DNA from: DATJPR01 sp035506295
GTDB taxonomy: Bacteria > Bacteroidota > Ignavibacteria > UBA10030 > UBA6906
DNA length: 47,966 bases
Direction: 5' to 3'
NCBI GenBank assembly: GCA_035506295.1
Contig: DATJPR010000011.1
Coordinates: forward strand, 1 to 47,966
Shown: positions 15,289 to 23,263 of the stretch, piece after piece
Layout: every line of letters begins with the position of its first letter
Numbering within the stretch: the first letter of the stretch is position 1
Position numbers and translations under genes: made by a program
The notes under the pieces: model-generated
Seen by the model: only the letters and a program-made list of their open reading frames with translations
What the model was told of the DNA's origin: nothing
Databases searched by the model: none

Positions 15289-17588
15289 GCAGGCTGCCCC
15301 GCGTGTTTCTTCAACGCTGTCAATGTCATCCCGCCTCCGCAAATCAGCAGCGAGAGAAGTGTGCCAATGCTTCCGAGCTTAAACGACGTGGGACTGTACA
15401 CCATCGTCACGACGTGATCGCCTCCGGGCACCGGCACGGCGCGAAGCTTGTAGTCGCATCGGAGAATTGAGACATCGGCTCCATCGACTTCCGCACGCCA
15501 GCCCGGGAAGTATGTCTCGCTCACGATAAGAAGCCCGGCCCGCTCCGTCCGGACATGAATGGTCAGACTGTTGTCCTGGTACGCGGTGACGTTCGCTGCC
15601 CAGGGCACATTCGACGTGTCCTCACGGAATCCCGCTGGCGGATTCTCCTCCAGCGCTGCAATCTTCCGATGATCAAATGTCGGGCCGCTCATATACGCCA
15701 CCACGGAGTCCTCGCCGTGGACCACGTGTGCCCGGTACACCATGAACGCCCGCGGGAGATACGTGGGATTCGGAACGAGCTCGAGGCGGTTCCCGTCGGT
15801 GATCGTGCGGTACTTTACGTTTTCCAGGTCAAGATATCTGTCCGTCGGGATCGGCATGAGCGCGCGCTTCAATGCCAGAGGTGTATACCCCTCCATCAGG
15901 AAGATCCGGTCGACCATCCCCTGATTCCGGTCCATGATCATGCCCTGCGAGTTCCTCGTGTTCACGCGGAACAATTCCCGTTCGCCTTCACGCTTCAGAT
16001 ATGTGACGATGTTCCCCGCCTCGTGGAAATATTCCGTCGGGTTGGTTTTCCCGTTGTTCTGATCGGCGCCGAAGAGGTACAGATCAACAAAGAGCACCGC
16101 GATGAGCCCCAGCCCGGCCGCCGACGAGCGCGATCGCAGCAACCAGACAAGCGCCCCGAGCGAAAGAAGGAGCACCACCAGGGCCGTCGAAAGATTTCCC
16201 ATCACGATTGCCCGCGCGTCTGCATTCGGGAACGGCAGCTCTGCGTCGATCATGCCGGAACGTACGGCGAAGAACAGCAACAGGGAAATGCCGCCGATGA
16301 TGCTCGTGACACGAAACACGCGTCGCCGTTTCGCCGCATCGAATTGCCCGTACAGGATGTCGTCAAGCGCGAAGGCGGAGAGCATGGTGACGCAAAATGC
16401 GAACAGGACCCCGATGCGCGCCGGGGTCTTGAATCGCGAGAACCCGGGAATGAACTCGAAAAAGAGCCGGTGGATCACAAAATTGTTTCCCATGGCGAAT
16501 GCGAGTGCGAAGAGACCGAAGCCCGCGAAGAAAAGCAGAGAACGCTTTTCCTTCCATCTCGTCATGGCAAGGATGGCGAGAAACAGCGGGAGCATCCCCA
16601 CATAGACTCCCGTCTCCCAGTAGTTCCAGTATCCTCCCTCGCCGAAATAGCGGTAGGCGTCGACATTCGAGACGCCGAGGATCTTGGGGAACAGGAGCGT
16701 CAGGATCTGGACCCAGGTGAGTGAACCCTCCGTCGCAAATTTGTAGGTGATCTCTGCGCGTTGAGATAGTCCGGCCAGCTCATTGGTCGGCGCAAGTTGA
16801 ATCAGGGCCACGCCGAGGGACAGAACGATGACGGTCGCGGCGCGGAGGGCCAGGCGGATTCCCCGGGGGAGCAGTCGTTCTCCTTCCTCACGTTCGGCAA
16901 ATATCTCAAAGAGCCAGTAGGCGAACAGAAAAACATAGATATAGAGGGACAGCTGCGGGAAGCCGCACAGCGTCGAATGTCCCAGCACCAGCGCAGCGAT
17001 GAACACCCACGTCCATCGACGCTCCTTCATCGCTTTCCGAAAGCTCAGCACAATCAGCGGCACCCAGGCGGCGAGTGTCACCACAGGCTGGTGGATCGCA
17101 TGGAGCACCATGAAGCCCGTGAGCATGTAGGCGACACCGGCAAAGAGCGACGGCAGCGTGCGGAGCGAGAACGAGCGGGCAAGGAAGAACATCGAGATCC
17201 CGGCGAGCGGGAAATGCAGCAGCACCATGAGCTGCAGCGGGTAATAGCTGAGCGTTCCCCCTTTCACGAACGCCACGAGAACAACGCACGGGATGTAGAA
17301 CACATTGTTGATGACATCCGCCATGAACGGCATCCCCCCGAAGGTATACGGATTCCAGAGGGGGATCTCACCCATTGCCATGGACGTCGCGGCGAAAACC
17401 CGGACGGGGTAGCTCGAGAACAGGAAGTCTTCCCAGAGGTACGCGGTGCCGGTCACCAGAGGGTAGAAAAAGACGAGGGCCAGCCCCGCGATGATTGCGA
17501 CACTGCCCCAGACCGGGAGAACAAACGGCGATCGCTGGCGGTCGCTAGAGGAAAGTTTGCGGTTCTTCTGATTTCGAGCCGGCGTCAT
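15285..17588 (-). CDS. YfhO-family polytopic membrane protein (GT-C type)
   Basis: 767 aa. About 11-13 membrane helices precede a large C-terminal extracytoplasmic domain (from about residue 510, YLFGADQNNGKTNPTEYFHEAG, to about residue 740). Near the start, LVFFYPLVTGTAYLWEDFLFSSYPVR and GEIPLWNPYTFGGMPFMAD match the first periplasmic loop of YfhO/GT-C proteins, where an acidic pair sits near the membrane. The later SETYFPGWRAEVDGADVSILRCDYKLRAVPVPGGDH is the recognisable YfhO C-terminal segment. Family members are thought to use polyprenyl-phosphate sugars as donors on the outer face of the membrane. The GtrB-like gene at 18692-19780 would provide such a donor. The stop overlaps the transketolase start by 4 nt. 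Confidence 0.85.
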   Translation of the reverse strand: MTPARNQKNRKLSSSDRQRSPFVLPVWGSVAIIAGLALVFFYPLVTGTAYLWEDFLFSSYPVRVFAATSMAMGEIPLWNPYTFGGMPFMADVINNVFYIPCVVLVAFVKGGTLSYYPLQLMVLLHFPLAGISMFFLARSFSLRTLPSLFAGVAYMLTGFMVLHAIHQPVVTLAAWVPLIVLSFRKAMKERRWTWVFIAALVLGHSTLCGFPQLSLYIYVFLFAYWLFEIFAEREEGERLLPRGIRLALRAATVIVLSLGVALIQLAPTNELAGLSQRAEITYKFATEGSLTWVQILTLLFPKILGVSNVDAYRYFGEGGYWNYWETGVYVGMLPLFLAILAMTRWKEKRSLLFFAGFGLFALAFAMGNNFVIHRLFFEFIPGFSRFKTPARIGVLFAFCVTMLSAFALDDILYGQFDAAKRRRVFRVTSIIGGISLLLFFAVRSGMIDAELPFPNADARAIVMGNLSTALVVLLLSLGALVWLLRSRSSAAGLGLIAVLFVDLYLFGADQNNGKTNPTEYFHEAGNIVTYLKREGERELFRVNTRNSQGMIMDRNQGMVDRIFLMEGYTPLALKRALMPIPTDRYLDLENVKYRTITDGNRLELVPNPTYLPRAFMVYRAHVVHGEDSVVAYMSGPTFDHRKIAALEENPPAGFREDTSNVPWAANVTAYQDNSLTIHVRTERAGLLIVSETYFPGWRAEVDGADVSILRCDYKLRAVPVPGGDHVVTMVYSPTSFKLGSIGTLLSLLICGGGMTLTALKKHAGQPA

Positions 17589-18683
17589 TCAGAGCAGCCT
17601 CGAAACAGCTGTGAATACACGCTCTACCGTGATGTACTGCATGCAATTGTTTGGACATTCCGGAGAGAAGTAGCAGGTGCATTCCACTCCCGGCTCAAGG
17701 ATTTCTCCCAGGCCGTACAATTCGAACTCGTTCCTGTTAAAGATGTTGTTGAACAGGACGATCTTCTTGTTCAGGCCGATCGTGATATGCATGGCCATCG
17801 TGACGGCGGTGACGACGAGATGGCACTGGTCGACGAGATTGATGAAGCGGGGAAGGGGAAAGTGCCCGGGGTAGAGAGCGCCGCTCGCCGCTGCGATCCG
17901 CAGATTCTTTTCGTGCTCCTGTTCGCCTCCCAGGAGGAGCGGGGCATATCCCGCTGCATGCAGTCGCTTCGCGAGTTCGATCCAGTTTTCTTCGGCCCAC
18001 AAACGCGACGTCCAGCGTCCGCCGCATCCCGTGTTCAGGCCGACGATCTGTTTGTCCTTCGGCAGGTCCCACGTGTATCCGTTCGCCGCGTGCGAGTCGA
18101 GGATATATTTCTCTCCGGCGAACTCGAACCCGCACATCTCGAAAATTTCCTGGGGGTAACTCCTGGTATTGGCCTTGTTGAGGTCGTCCCAGAGACCGGT
18201 GAGATATTTGTGCACCGCCAGGTTGTCGACCGGCGCGGGAACGCCATTCTGCAGTGCGAATCCGTGCTTCGTCGTCGCGGTCAGCGTTGTTGCCAGCGCG
18301 CTTGCTTCGCGGTCCTTGTCGAGATTGATCAGCAGATCGAAATGTACGGCCTGCAGAGAAGCGATCGCCTGCGGTGTGTAGCCGTAGACGACATCCACGG
18401 AATTGGGAACAACTTCCGGAGTGAGCGTGAGCCACCAGACCTGGGCGTGCGGATACACGGCGCGGAGCTTCCGGAGAAGCGGCGTGGTACGAATCACGTC
18501 GCCGATGGCGCCGAGCTTGATGATCAGGATCTTCGACGTGGTTCTGTCGTAATGCGGGCACGGCGCCCCGTGTTCATCGACGCAGTGGACGCCATACTGC
18601 TTGTGGGGCCGGCACGGGACATGACCGCGGAACCACCGACAATCGACTTTGATCGTTTGAATCTCGGACCAGGGTCTTGACAT
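17589..18683 (-). CDS. Glycosyltransferase family 9 with cysteine-rich termini
   Basis: 364 aa, ATG 18683. The GT9 core starts at residue 51, KILIIKLGAIGDVIRTTPLLRKLRAVYPHAQVWWLT, the standard heptosyltransferase N-domain with the catalytic-region Asp in GD. The donor domain has VGLNTGCGGRWTSRLWAEENWIELAKRL, APLLLGGEQEHEKN and LVDQCHLVVTAVTMAMHITIGLNKKIVLFNN. Unusually, it carries four Cys in an added N-terminal region (C15, C24, C34, C42) and four near the C terminus (C335, C337, C343, C347; CTCYFSPECPNNC). These look like one or two metal sites. It most likely adds a sugar to LPS-like core. The gene abuts the YfhO start with no gap and lies 8 nt from the GtrB-like stop. Confidence 0.83.
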   Translation of the reverse strand: MSRPWSEIQTIKVDCRWFRGHVPCRPHKQYGVHCVDEHGAPCPHYDRTTSKILIIKLGAIGDVIRTTPLLRKLRAVYPHAQVWWLTLTPEVVPNSVDVVYGYTPQAIASLQAVHFDLLINLDKDREASALATTLTATTKHGFALQNGVPAPVDNLAVHKYLTGLWDDLNKANTRSYPQEIFEMCGFEFAGEKYILDSHAANGYTWDLPKDKQIVGLNTGCGGRWTSRLWAEENWIELAKRLHAAGYAPLLLGGEQEHEKNLRIAAASGALYPGHFPLPRFINLVDQCHLVVTAVTMAMHITIGLNKKIVLFNNIFNRNEFELYGLGEILEPGVECTCYFSPECPNNCMQYITVERVFTAVSRLL

Positions 18684-18691
18684 TCGGCTCG

Positions 18692-19780
18692 CTATCTAAT
18701 GACGTCCCGTATGGAATACTCTTCATCGCGCTGTCTCGACTTGGAAACCATCTCGCCCAGAAGGCCGATGGAGAAAAACTGCACGCCGACGATCACCAGC
18801 ATGACGCCGAGGAGGAAGAGCGGCCGGTTGCCGAGGGTGGTCAAGCCCATCACCTTTTCGACGATGAGCCAGACGCTGATCACGGTCCCGACAAACAGCG
18901 TCAGGAGACCGATCAAGCCGAAGAAATGCAGCGGCCGCCGGAAAAATCGCGTCGTGAACAGGACGGTGAGCAGGTCGAGGAACCCCTTCCAGAACCGTCC
19001 GATGCCGAACTTTGTTTTGCCGTACCTGCGCGGACGATGGTTGACGATGGTCTCTCCGATGCGGAAGCCCTCCCAGTGCGCCAGCGCGGGAACAAACCGG
19101 TGCAGCTCGCCGTACACCTTGACCGTTTTCACCACGTCGCGGCGGTAGGCTTTCAGCCCGCAATTGAAATCGTGGAGTTTCACCCCCGTCATGCGTGCGG
19201 TCACAAAATTGAAAAACTTGGAGGGGATGGTTTTGGTGATCGGATCGTGGCGGACTTTTTTCCAGCCCGAGACAAGATCGTACCCCTCGTCGATCTTCCG
19301 CTTGAGCGCCGGGATCTCATTCGGATCATCCTGAAGGTCGGCGTCCATCGTGATGACGATCGCTCCCAGGGCTTTTTCGAAGCCGACACTCAGCGCCGCG
19401 GACTTCCCGTAGTTCCGCCGGAAACGGAACGCCCGGACATGCCGGTCGACATGGCGCAGCTCGCGCAGAACGTTGAACGACCGGTCGGTGCTTCCGTCGT
19501 CGACAAAGATCAGCTCGTAGCGGAGATTCATTCTCCCGAGGACGGAACGAAGCTGTTTGTGCAACTCCGGCAGCGATTCCTCCTCATTATAGAGCGGAAT
19601 AACGACGGTGAGATCGACGTTTCCCTGTTGCCGTTGCTGTTGATTCTGATCGTGTTGACCCTGTTGTGGCCGCCGAAAATGCTGGCCGCGCTGCTGCTGT
19701 GGTTGGCGGACTATCTGAGCGGGGGCGACGGCGGCTCCAGGAGGGATTTCCCTGGGCGGTTCGGGGGGATTCGATGCCAT
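18692..19780 (-). CDS. GtrB/DPM1-like polyprenyl-phosphate glycosyltransferase with Gln-rich N-tail
   Basis: 362 aa from ATG 19780, the first gene of the leftward glycan operon as seen here. Residues 1-54 are low-complexity: Pro-rich, then Gln-rich (15 Gln within 22-52), predicted disordered. The GT2 domain starts at VDLTVVIPLYNEEESLP (55-71), with FVDDGSTD, FRRNYGKSAALSVGFEKA, MDADLQDDPNEI (metal site) and HDFNCGLKAYRRDV; two C-terminal membrane helices follow (PLHFFGLIGLLTLFVGTVISVW and LFLLGVMLVIVGVQFFSIGLLGEMV). It makes polyprenyl-phosphate-linked sugar for a GT-C acceptor such as the YfhO protein. The domain order and helices are standard; the Gln-rich tail is not. Confidence 0.88.
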   Translation of the reverse strand: MASNPPEPPREIPPGAAVAPAQIVRQPQQQRGQHFRRPQQGQHDQNQQQRQQGNVDLTVVIPLYNEEESLPELHKQLRSVLGRMNLRYELIFVDDGSTDRSFNVLRELRHVDRHVRAFRFRRNYGKSAALSVGFEKALGAIVITMDADLQDDPNEIPALKRKIDEGYDLVSGWKKVRHDPITKTIPSKFFNFVTARMTGVKLHDFNCGLKAYRRDVVKTVKVYGELHRFVPALAHWEGFRIGETIVNHRPRRYGKTKFGIGRFWKGFLDLLTVLFTTRFFRRPLHFFGLIGLLTLFVGTVISVWLIVEKVMGLTTLGNRPLFLLGVMLVIVGVQFFSIGLLGEMVSKSRQRDEEYSIRDVIR

Positions 19781-19830
19781 TGGGGCCAGTGCTCGATGAT
19801 CGTGGGAACAACGCAATGAAAATTCAAGCT

Positions 19831-19859
19831 AATCTAACGAGAAAGCCCTTGACATGCAA
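19831..19859 (-). promoter_or_regulatory. Candidate promoter for the leftward glycan operon
   Basis: On the minus strand TTGCAT (19854-19859) is followed, after exactly 17 nt, by TAGATT (19831-19836), placing a start about 44 nt upstream of ATG 19780. Both hexamers match the sigma-70 consensus only partly (4 of 6 at each), so this is a tentative call. It would diverge from the rsmA promoter in the same gap. Confidence 0.35.
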
Positions 19860-19881
19860 TGAATTCGGGGCGCAGGTTCCG

Positions 19882-19910
19882 TTGAAACTCGCGAGCCACT
19901 TGTCTATATT
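19882..19910 (+). promoter_or_regulatory. rsmA promoter
   Basis: TTGAAA (19882-19887), a 17-nt spacer, then TATATT (19905-19910): five of six matches to each sigma-70 hexamer at ideal spacing. Transcription would start near 19917, which is where an in-frame ATG lies, so that ATG would be at the 5' end of the RNA; this favours the downstream GTG at 19962 as the true start of rsmA. Confidence 0.65.
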
Positions 19911-19961
19911 GATGGTTTGGTATTCCGGGAAGACGGAAGGAATATTCTGCAGGGGCATGAT

Positions 19962-20801
19962 GTGAGCGAATCGATCCGGCCAAGGAAATCCCTCGGCCAG
20001 CATTTCCTCCGGGACCCGCGAATATCCCGAAAGATCGTGGACGCGCTCGGTCCGCGACACGACGACGTGGTCCTGGAGATCGGACCTGGCGAAGGGGCGC
20101 TCACGGAGCTTCTTGCTGCAACAGAATGCACCCTGGTGCTGGTGGACCTTGATCTTCGCGTTGTCGAGGCGATGAGGAACCGCCTTCCCGGCCGCGTCGA
20201 GATCCTTCATCGGGACATCCTCACCGTCGATCCGGCTATAATCGCGCGGGATCATGCCCGCAGCCGCCTCCGCATCGTCGGCAACATTCCGTATTACATC
20301 ACGACCCCCATTCTTTTTCATTTCCTCGACGCTCGAGAGTCGGTGGAAGATCTCATCCTGATGATGCAGCGGGAGGTTGGACGCCGCATCGTTGCATCGC
20401 CCGATAGCAAGGAGTACGGCATTCTTTCCGTGATCTCGCAGATGCACGCGGATGTCGAGGCGTTGTTCGACGTTCAGCCCGGCTCGTTTTTTCCCCGGCC
20501 GGCGGTGACATCAACGGTCATCCGCCTGCGGATGCTTCCCCGCCCGCGCTACGAGCTCCAGGACGAGCGTGCATTTCGGAAGATCGTGCGCACCGCGTTC
20601 AACAAACGAAGGAAAACCCTGCGGAATTCTCTCCGCGATCTTGGGGTTGGCGACGTGGAAGCGATCGATGCAGATATGCTCAGCCGCAGACCGGAGCAGC
20701 TTACCCTCGAGGAATTCGCCCGCCTTTCGAATGCCCTGGCCCATCGGCTTGCCATCCCGCATCAGAGCCTTACCTTTGAACACCCTGAACGTGTGCTCTG
20801 A
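19962..20801 (+). CDS. rsmA: 16S rRNA (adenine1518-N6/adenine1519-N6)-dimethyltransferase
   Basis: 279 aa from GTG 19962, preceded by AGGGG with 6 nt spacing; an ATG at 19917 is also in frame but lies at the predicted transcription start. The enzyme (KsgA) dimethylates two adjacent adenosines in helix 45 of 16S rRNA during small-subunit assembly. RPRKSLGQHFLRDPRISRKIV (6-26) is the family N terminus, VLEIGPGEGALT (37-48) the SAM motif I, NIPYYIT (108-114) the adenine-binding motif IV, and FFPRPAVTSTVIRL plus AFNKRRKTLRNSL the C-terminal signature. It is one of only two plus-strand genes; the next gene begins 3 nt after its stop. Confidence 0.96.
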   Translation: MSESIRPRKSLGQHFLRDPRISRKIVDALGPRHDDVVLEIGPGEGALTELLAATECTLVLVDLDLRVVEAMRNRLPGRVEILHRDILTVDPAIIARDHARSRLRIVGNIPYYITTPILFHFLDARESVEDLILMMQREVGRRIVASPDSKEYGILSVISQMHADVEALFDVQPGSFFPRPAVTSTVIRLRMLPRPRYELQDERAFRKIVRTAFNKRRKTLRNSLRDLGVGDVEAIDADMLSRRPEQLTLEEFARLSNALAHRLAIPHQSLTFEHPERVL

Positions 20802-20804
20802 CGC

Positions 20805-21839
20805 ATGAAAACCGATCAGACCGGAGCCCGGGTCAACAATCACATCGCCGCCATCAAGAACCATGCGCGGCCGCTCGTTGAGCTTGTCCGGCACGTCACG
20901 CAGTATCTCCATTCCGCCGACATCCTGATGCTCGGGTTCGTTTCCGTGCTGACCGTCATCAACATGTTCTTCTCCTCGAGGATTCCCCGGTGGGGATTGA
21001 TGGTCAGCGTGAATTTCGTTGTAACCGGCTTCATCATCTGGCTGGGGTTCGCACGGCACCGATGTGGATACAAGATCCTGCGGTACATTCACGACTGGTA
21101 CGTGGTCGTGATGGTGTTCGTGTCATTCAAGGAGCTCTATTTCATCATCAAGCCAATCCACTTCGGCCGCGATTATGACGACATCCTTATCGCGGTGGAT
21201 CGCTGGTTGTTCGGCGTTGATCCCACGCAGTGGCTGATGCAATTTGCCACGCCCTGGCTCACCGAAATCCTCCAGGTTGCCTATACGGCGTTTTACCTCC
21301 TCTTCCTGATCCTCGGCTACGAGATTTACCGTCGCAAGAACTTCGACATGTTTCACTTCTTCATGTTCACTTGCGTCTACGGGTTCTTTCTGTCGTACCT
21401 CGGCTATCTGTTCCTTCCCGCCGTAGGCCCGCGTTTCACACTGCATGATTTTTCCACGCTTGATAGCAATCTGCCTGGGCTCTGGCTGACGCCGTCGCTC
21501 CGCTGGTTTGTGAACTGGGGAGAATCGGTGCGCATGAACGTCCCGAATATCGTCGCCATGGCATCAGCCCAGCGGGACGTGTTTCCCAGCGGGCACACGA
21601 TGATGACGCTGGTCCTGATGAACCTGAGCGCCCGCGCTCATGCACGCACACGATGGATCATCTACATCACCGGCACGCTGTTGATCGTCGCCACCGTGTA
21701 TGAGCGCTACCACTATGTGATCGACCTCATCGGCGGCGCGCTCTTCGCGGCATTCTGCATCCTCACCTCACGCCGGCTTTACCACTTCACCCGCGATACG
21801 CTCCTTACCCTCGAACGGCAATTTCCATCCGAAGTGTAG
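20805..21839 (+). CDS. PAP2-superfamily membrane phosphatase/phosphotransferase, Aur1-like
   Basis: 344 aa with about six membrane helices and a soluble N terminus of ~38 residues. PAP2 motifs: FPSGHT (260-265; phosphate-binding Ser-Gly-His with H264 acting in catalysis) and YHYVIDLIGG (302-311; nucleophile H303, D307). The usual upstream KxxxxxxRP motif is not visible, which is typical of the inositol-phosphoceramide-synthase-like PAP2_3 subfamily (PF14378), where the order of H-motifs and the D pair matches Aur1. It therefore could be a lipid-phosphate phosphatase (e.g. undecaprenyl-PP) or a phospho-head-group transferase. It is translated from the rsmA transcript (3-nt gap). Confidence 0.83.
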   Translation: MKTDQTGARVNNHIAAIKNHARPLVELVRHVTQYLHSADILMLGFVSVLTVINMFFSSRIPRWGLMVSVNFVVTGFIIWLGFARHRCGYKILRYIHDWYVVVMVFVSFKELYFIIKPIHFGRDYDDILIAVDRWLFGVDPTQWLMQFATPWLTEILQVAYTAFYLLFLILGYEIYRRKNFDMFHFFMFTCVYGFFLSYLGYLFLPAVGPRFTLHDFSTLDSNLPGLWLTPSLRWFVNWGESVRMNVPNIVAMASAQRDVFPSGHTMMTLVLMNLSARAHARTRWIIYITGTLLIVATVYERYHYVIDLIGGALFAAFCILTSRRLYHFTRDTLLTLERQFPSEV

Positions 21840-21845
21840 AATCTC

Positions 21846-21887
21846 AATAGTCACTCGTCGATTGACAATCGACACGAGTCGACGAAG
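21846..21887. repeat. Phased 7-bp tandem array downstream of the PAP2 gene
   Basis: Starting 6 nt after the PAP2 stop, consecutive 7-mers read AATAGTC, ACTCGTC, GATTGAC, AATCGAC, ACGAGTC, then GACGAAG. In five successive units the last three bases are GTC or GAC, in perfect 7-bp phase, while the first four vary. The GTC/GAC alternation means the unit reads similarly on both strands. The style recalls the short tandem heptanucleotide (STRR) arrays described in cyanobacteria. Confidence 0.6.
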
Positions 21888-21933
21888 GGCGCTTGTGAAA
21901 GATGGGGGGGCGGCGGGAAATTTGACGGAAATC

Positions 21934-21978
21934 AGATTGCTTCGTCCCGGCCACACAACGGCCGGGACTCGCAATGAC
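21934..21978. repeat. Large palindromic intergenic element
   Basis: A perfect 9-bp stem GTCCCGGCC / GGCCGGGAC (21944-21952, 21960-21968) around a 7-nt loop is extended by ATTGC / GCAAT (21936-21940, 21971-21975) with a small internal loop. On the minus strand the outer ends read GTCATTGCGAG...GAAGCAATCT, an intergenic palindrome theme I recognise from many unrelated bacterial genomes. It lies between the converging PAP2 and ftsZ genes and could fold in either transcript. It lacks a T-tract, so it is not a classical terminator. Confidence 0.6.
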
Positions 21979-21983
21979 ATTCG

Positions 21984-22018
21984 AGTTGACTATCGACGAT
22001 TGTCCAGCGACTATTGTC
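21984..22018. repeat. Phased 7-bp tandem array downstream of ftsZ
   Basis: Five consecutive 7-mers AGTTGAC, TATCGAC, GATTGTC, CAGCGAC, TATTGTC, each ending GAC or GTC, followed by a further GAC. This is the same unit logic as the array at 21846-21887, on the other side of the palindromic element. It ends about 15 nt downstream of the ftsZ stop codon (22034-22036). Confidence 0.6.
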
Positions 22019-22033
22019 GACTGGGATTTGTTC

Positions 22034-23227
22034 CTAGTCCATGATCTTGCGGAGGAACGCCGGCTTCTCGGGGTCCGACTTGTCGATCCGTTCGGTGCGT
22101 TCCTGATCCGCAGTCGAAAACGAGCCGACGTTCGGCAGCTCGATGCCCCGCCTCGTCACCGCCGGTGGGTCGAGCTTCTTCAGATCGTACGTGCCGGAGG
22201 GTACCCGCTCCACCACGGGGTTGACCCTGTTCACGATCGCCGCTCGGCCGCCCGGCATGCCGACGCCGGGCTTTCGATTGAATCCGGTGGCGATGACCGT
22301 GACCATCATCTCGTCGGCCATGTTCTCATCGACCACCGCGCCGAGGATGACGTTCGCATCGTCGCCCGCCGCACTGGTGATGATCCCCGCGGCCTCTTCC
22401 ATTTCAACCATGCCCATGTCTGCAGGCCCGGTGATATTCACCAGAAGTCCCTGCGCTCCCGCGATGGAAATGTCGTCGAGCAACGGGCTCGAGATCGCGG
22501 CGTGCGCAGCTTCCGTAGCACGGTTCTCCCCTTTGGCGATTCCCGTGCCCATCACTGCATCGCCCATCTCCCGCATAACCGTCCGGACATCCGCGAAATC
22601 CACGTTGATGTACCCCGGCACCGTGATCAACTCGGCGATGCCGCGTGTCGCGCCGTAGAGGACGTCATTCGCCATGTCGAACGCTACGGTCATCGGCACG
22701 TGCCGGTCGACAATGGAAAGCAATTTCTGGTTCGGCACGATAATCAGCGTATCGACTTGTTTCCGGAGCTCCTCGATGCCCGCATCTGCCTGGGCATTGC
22801 GCTTCTTCCCCTCCGTGTTGAAGGGTCGGGTCACGATGCCGACGACGAGAGCCCCGAGACTTTTGCCGATGTTTGCCACCAGAGGGGCCCCGCCTGTTCC
22901 CGTCCCGCCGCCCATGCCCGCGGTGATAAACACCATGTCACTGCCTGAGAGCGCGCGGGTGATTTCGTCACGGTCCTCCTCAACGGCCCGATGGCCGATG
23001 GAAGGATCAGCACCAGCGCCCAGCCCGCGGGTGAGATTTTTTCCGACCTGGATCTTGTTGGGCGCCACATTGCGCTCCAACGCCTGAAGGTCCGTGTTGA
23101 TCGCAAAGAAATCGACGCCTTGCAGCCCTTTCTTAATCATGCTGCAAATCGCATTGCCGCCGCCGCCTCCGACGCCGACGACACGGATCTTTGCTCCACG
23201 ATCGAAACCATGGTCGAGTTCGATCAC
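22034..23227 (-). CDS. ftsZ: Cell division protein FtsZ (tubulin-like GTPase)
   Basis: 397 aa from GTG 23227, preceded by a strong AAGGAGG Shine-Dalgarno 6 nt away. FtsZ polymerises into the Z-ring at midcell. VGVGGGGGNAI (17-27) binds guanine nucleotide, GGGTGTG (106-112) is the tubulin signature, NTDLQAL (44-50) follows, and the T7-loop region is present (about residue 205, NVDFADVRTVM). After a short Thr/Glu/Asp-rich linker the C-terminal peptide ends PAFLRKIMD (389-397), the tail that docks FtsA. It is the last gene of the dcw cluster, 36 nt after ftsA. Linker length and tail are consistent with FCB-type bacteria. Confidence 0.98.
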   Translation of the reverse strand: MIELDHGFDRGAKIRVVGVGGGGGNAICSMIKKGLQGVDFFAINTDLQALERNVAPNKIQVGKNLTRGLGAGADPSIGHRAVEEDRDEITRALSGSDMVFITAGMGGGTGTGGAPLVANIGKSLGALVVGIVTRPFNTEGKKRNAQADAGIEELRKQVDTLIIVPNQKLLSIVDRHVPMTVAFDMANDVLYGATRGIAELITVPGYINVDFADVRTVMREMGDAVMGTGIAKGENRATEAAHAAISSPLLDDISIAGAQGLLVNITGPADMGMVEMEEAAGIITSAAGDDANVILGAVVDENMADEMMVTVIATGFNRKPGVGMPGGRAAIVNRVNPVVERVPSGTYDLKKLDPPAVTRRGIELPNVGSFSTADQERTERIDKSDPEKPAFLRKIMD

Positions 23228-23263
23228 GGGGTTCCTCCTTTTCGTAAGAATGTGATGATGGTA

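Noticed and set aside
16797..18680. Long plus-strand open frame of 627 codons opposite the YfhO and GT9 genes
   Set aside because: Composition is dominated by Arg, His, Glu and Asp with no domain motif, typical of antisense frames in GC-rich genes; the minus-strand genes have clear family signatures.
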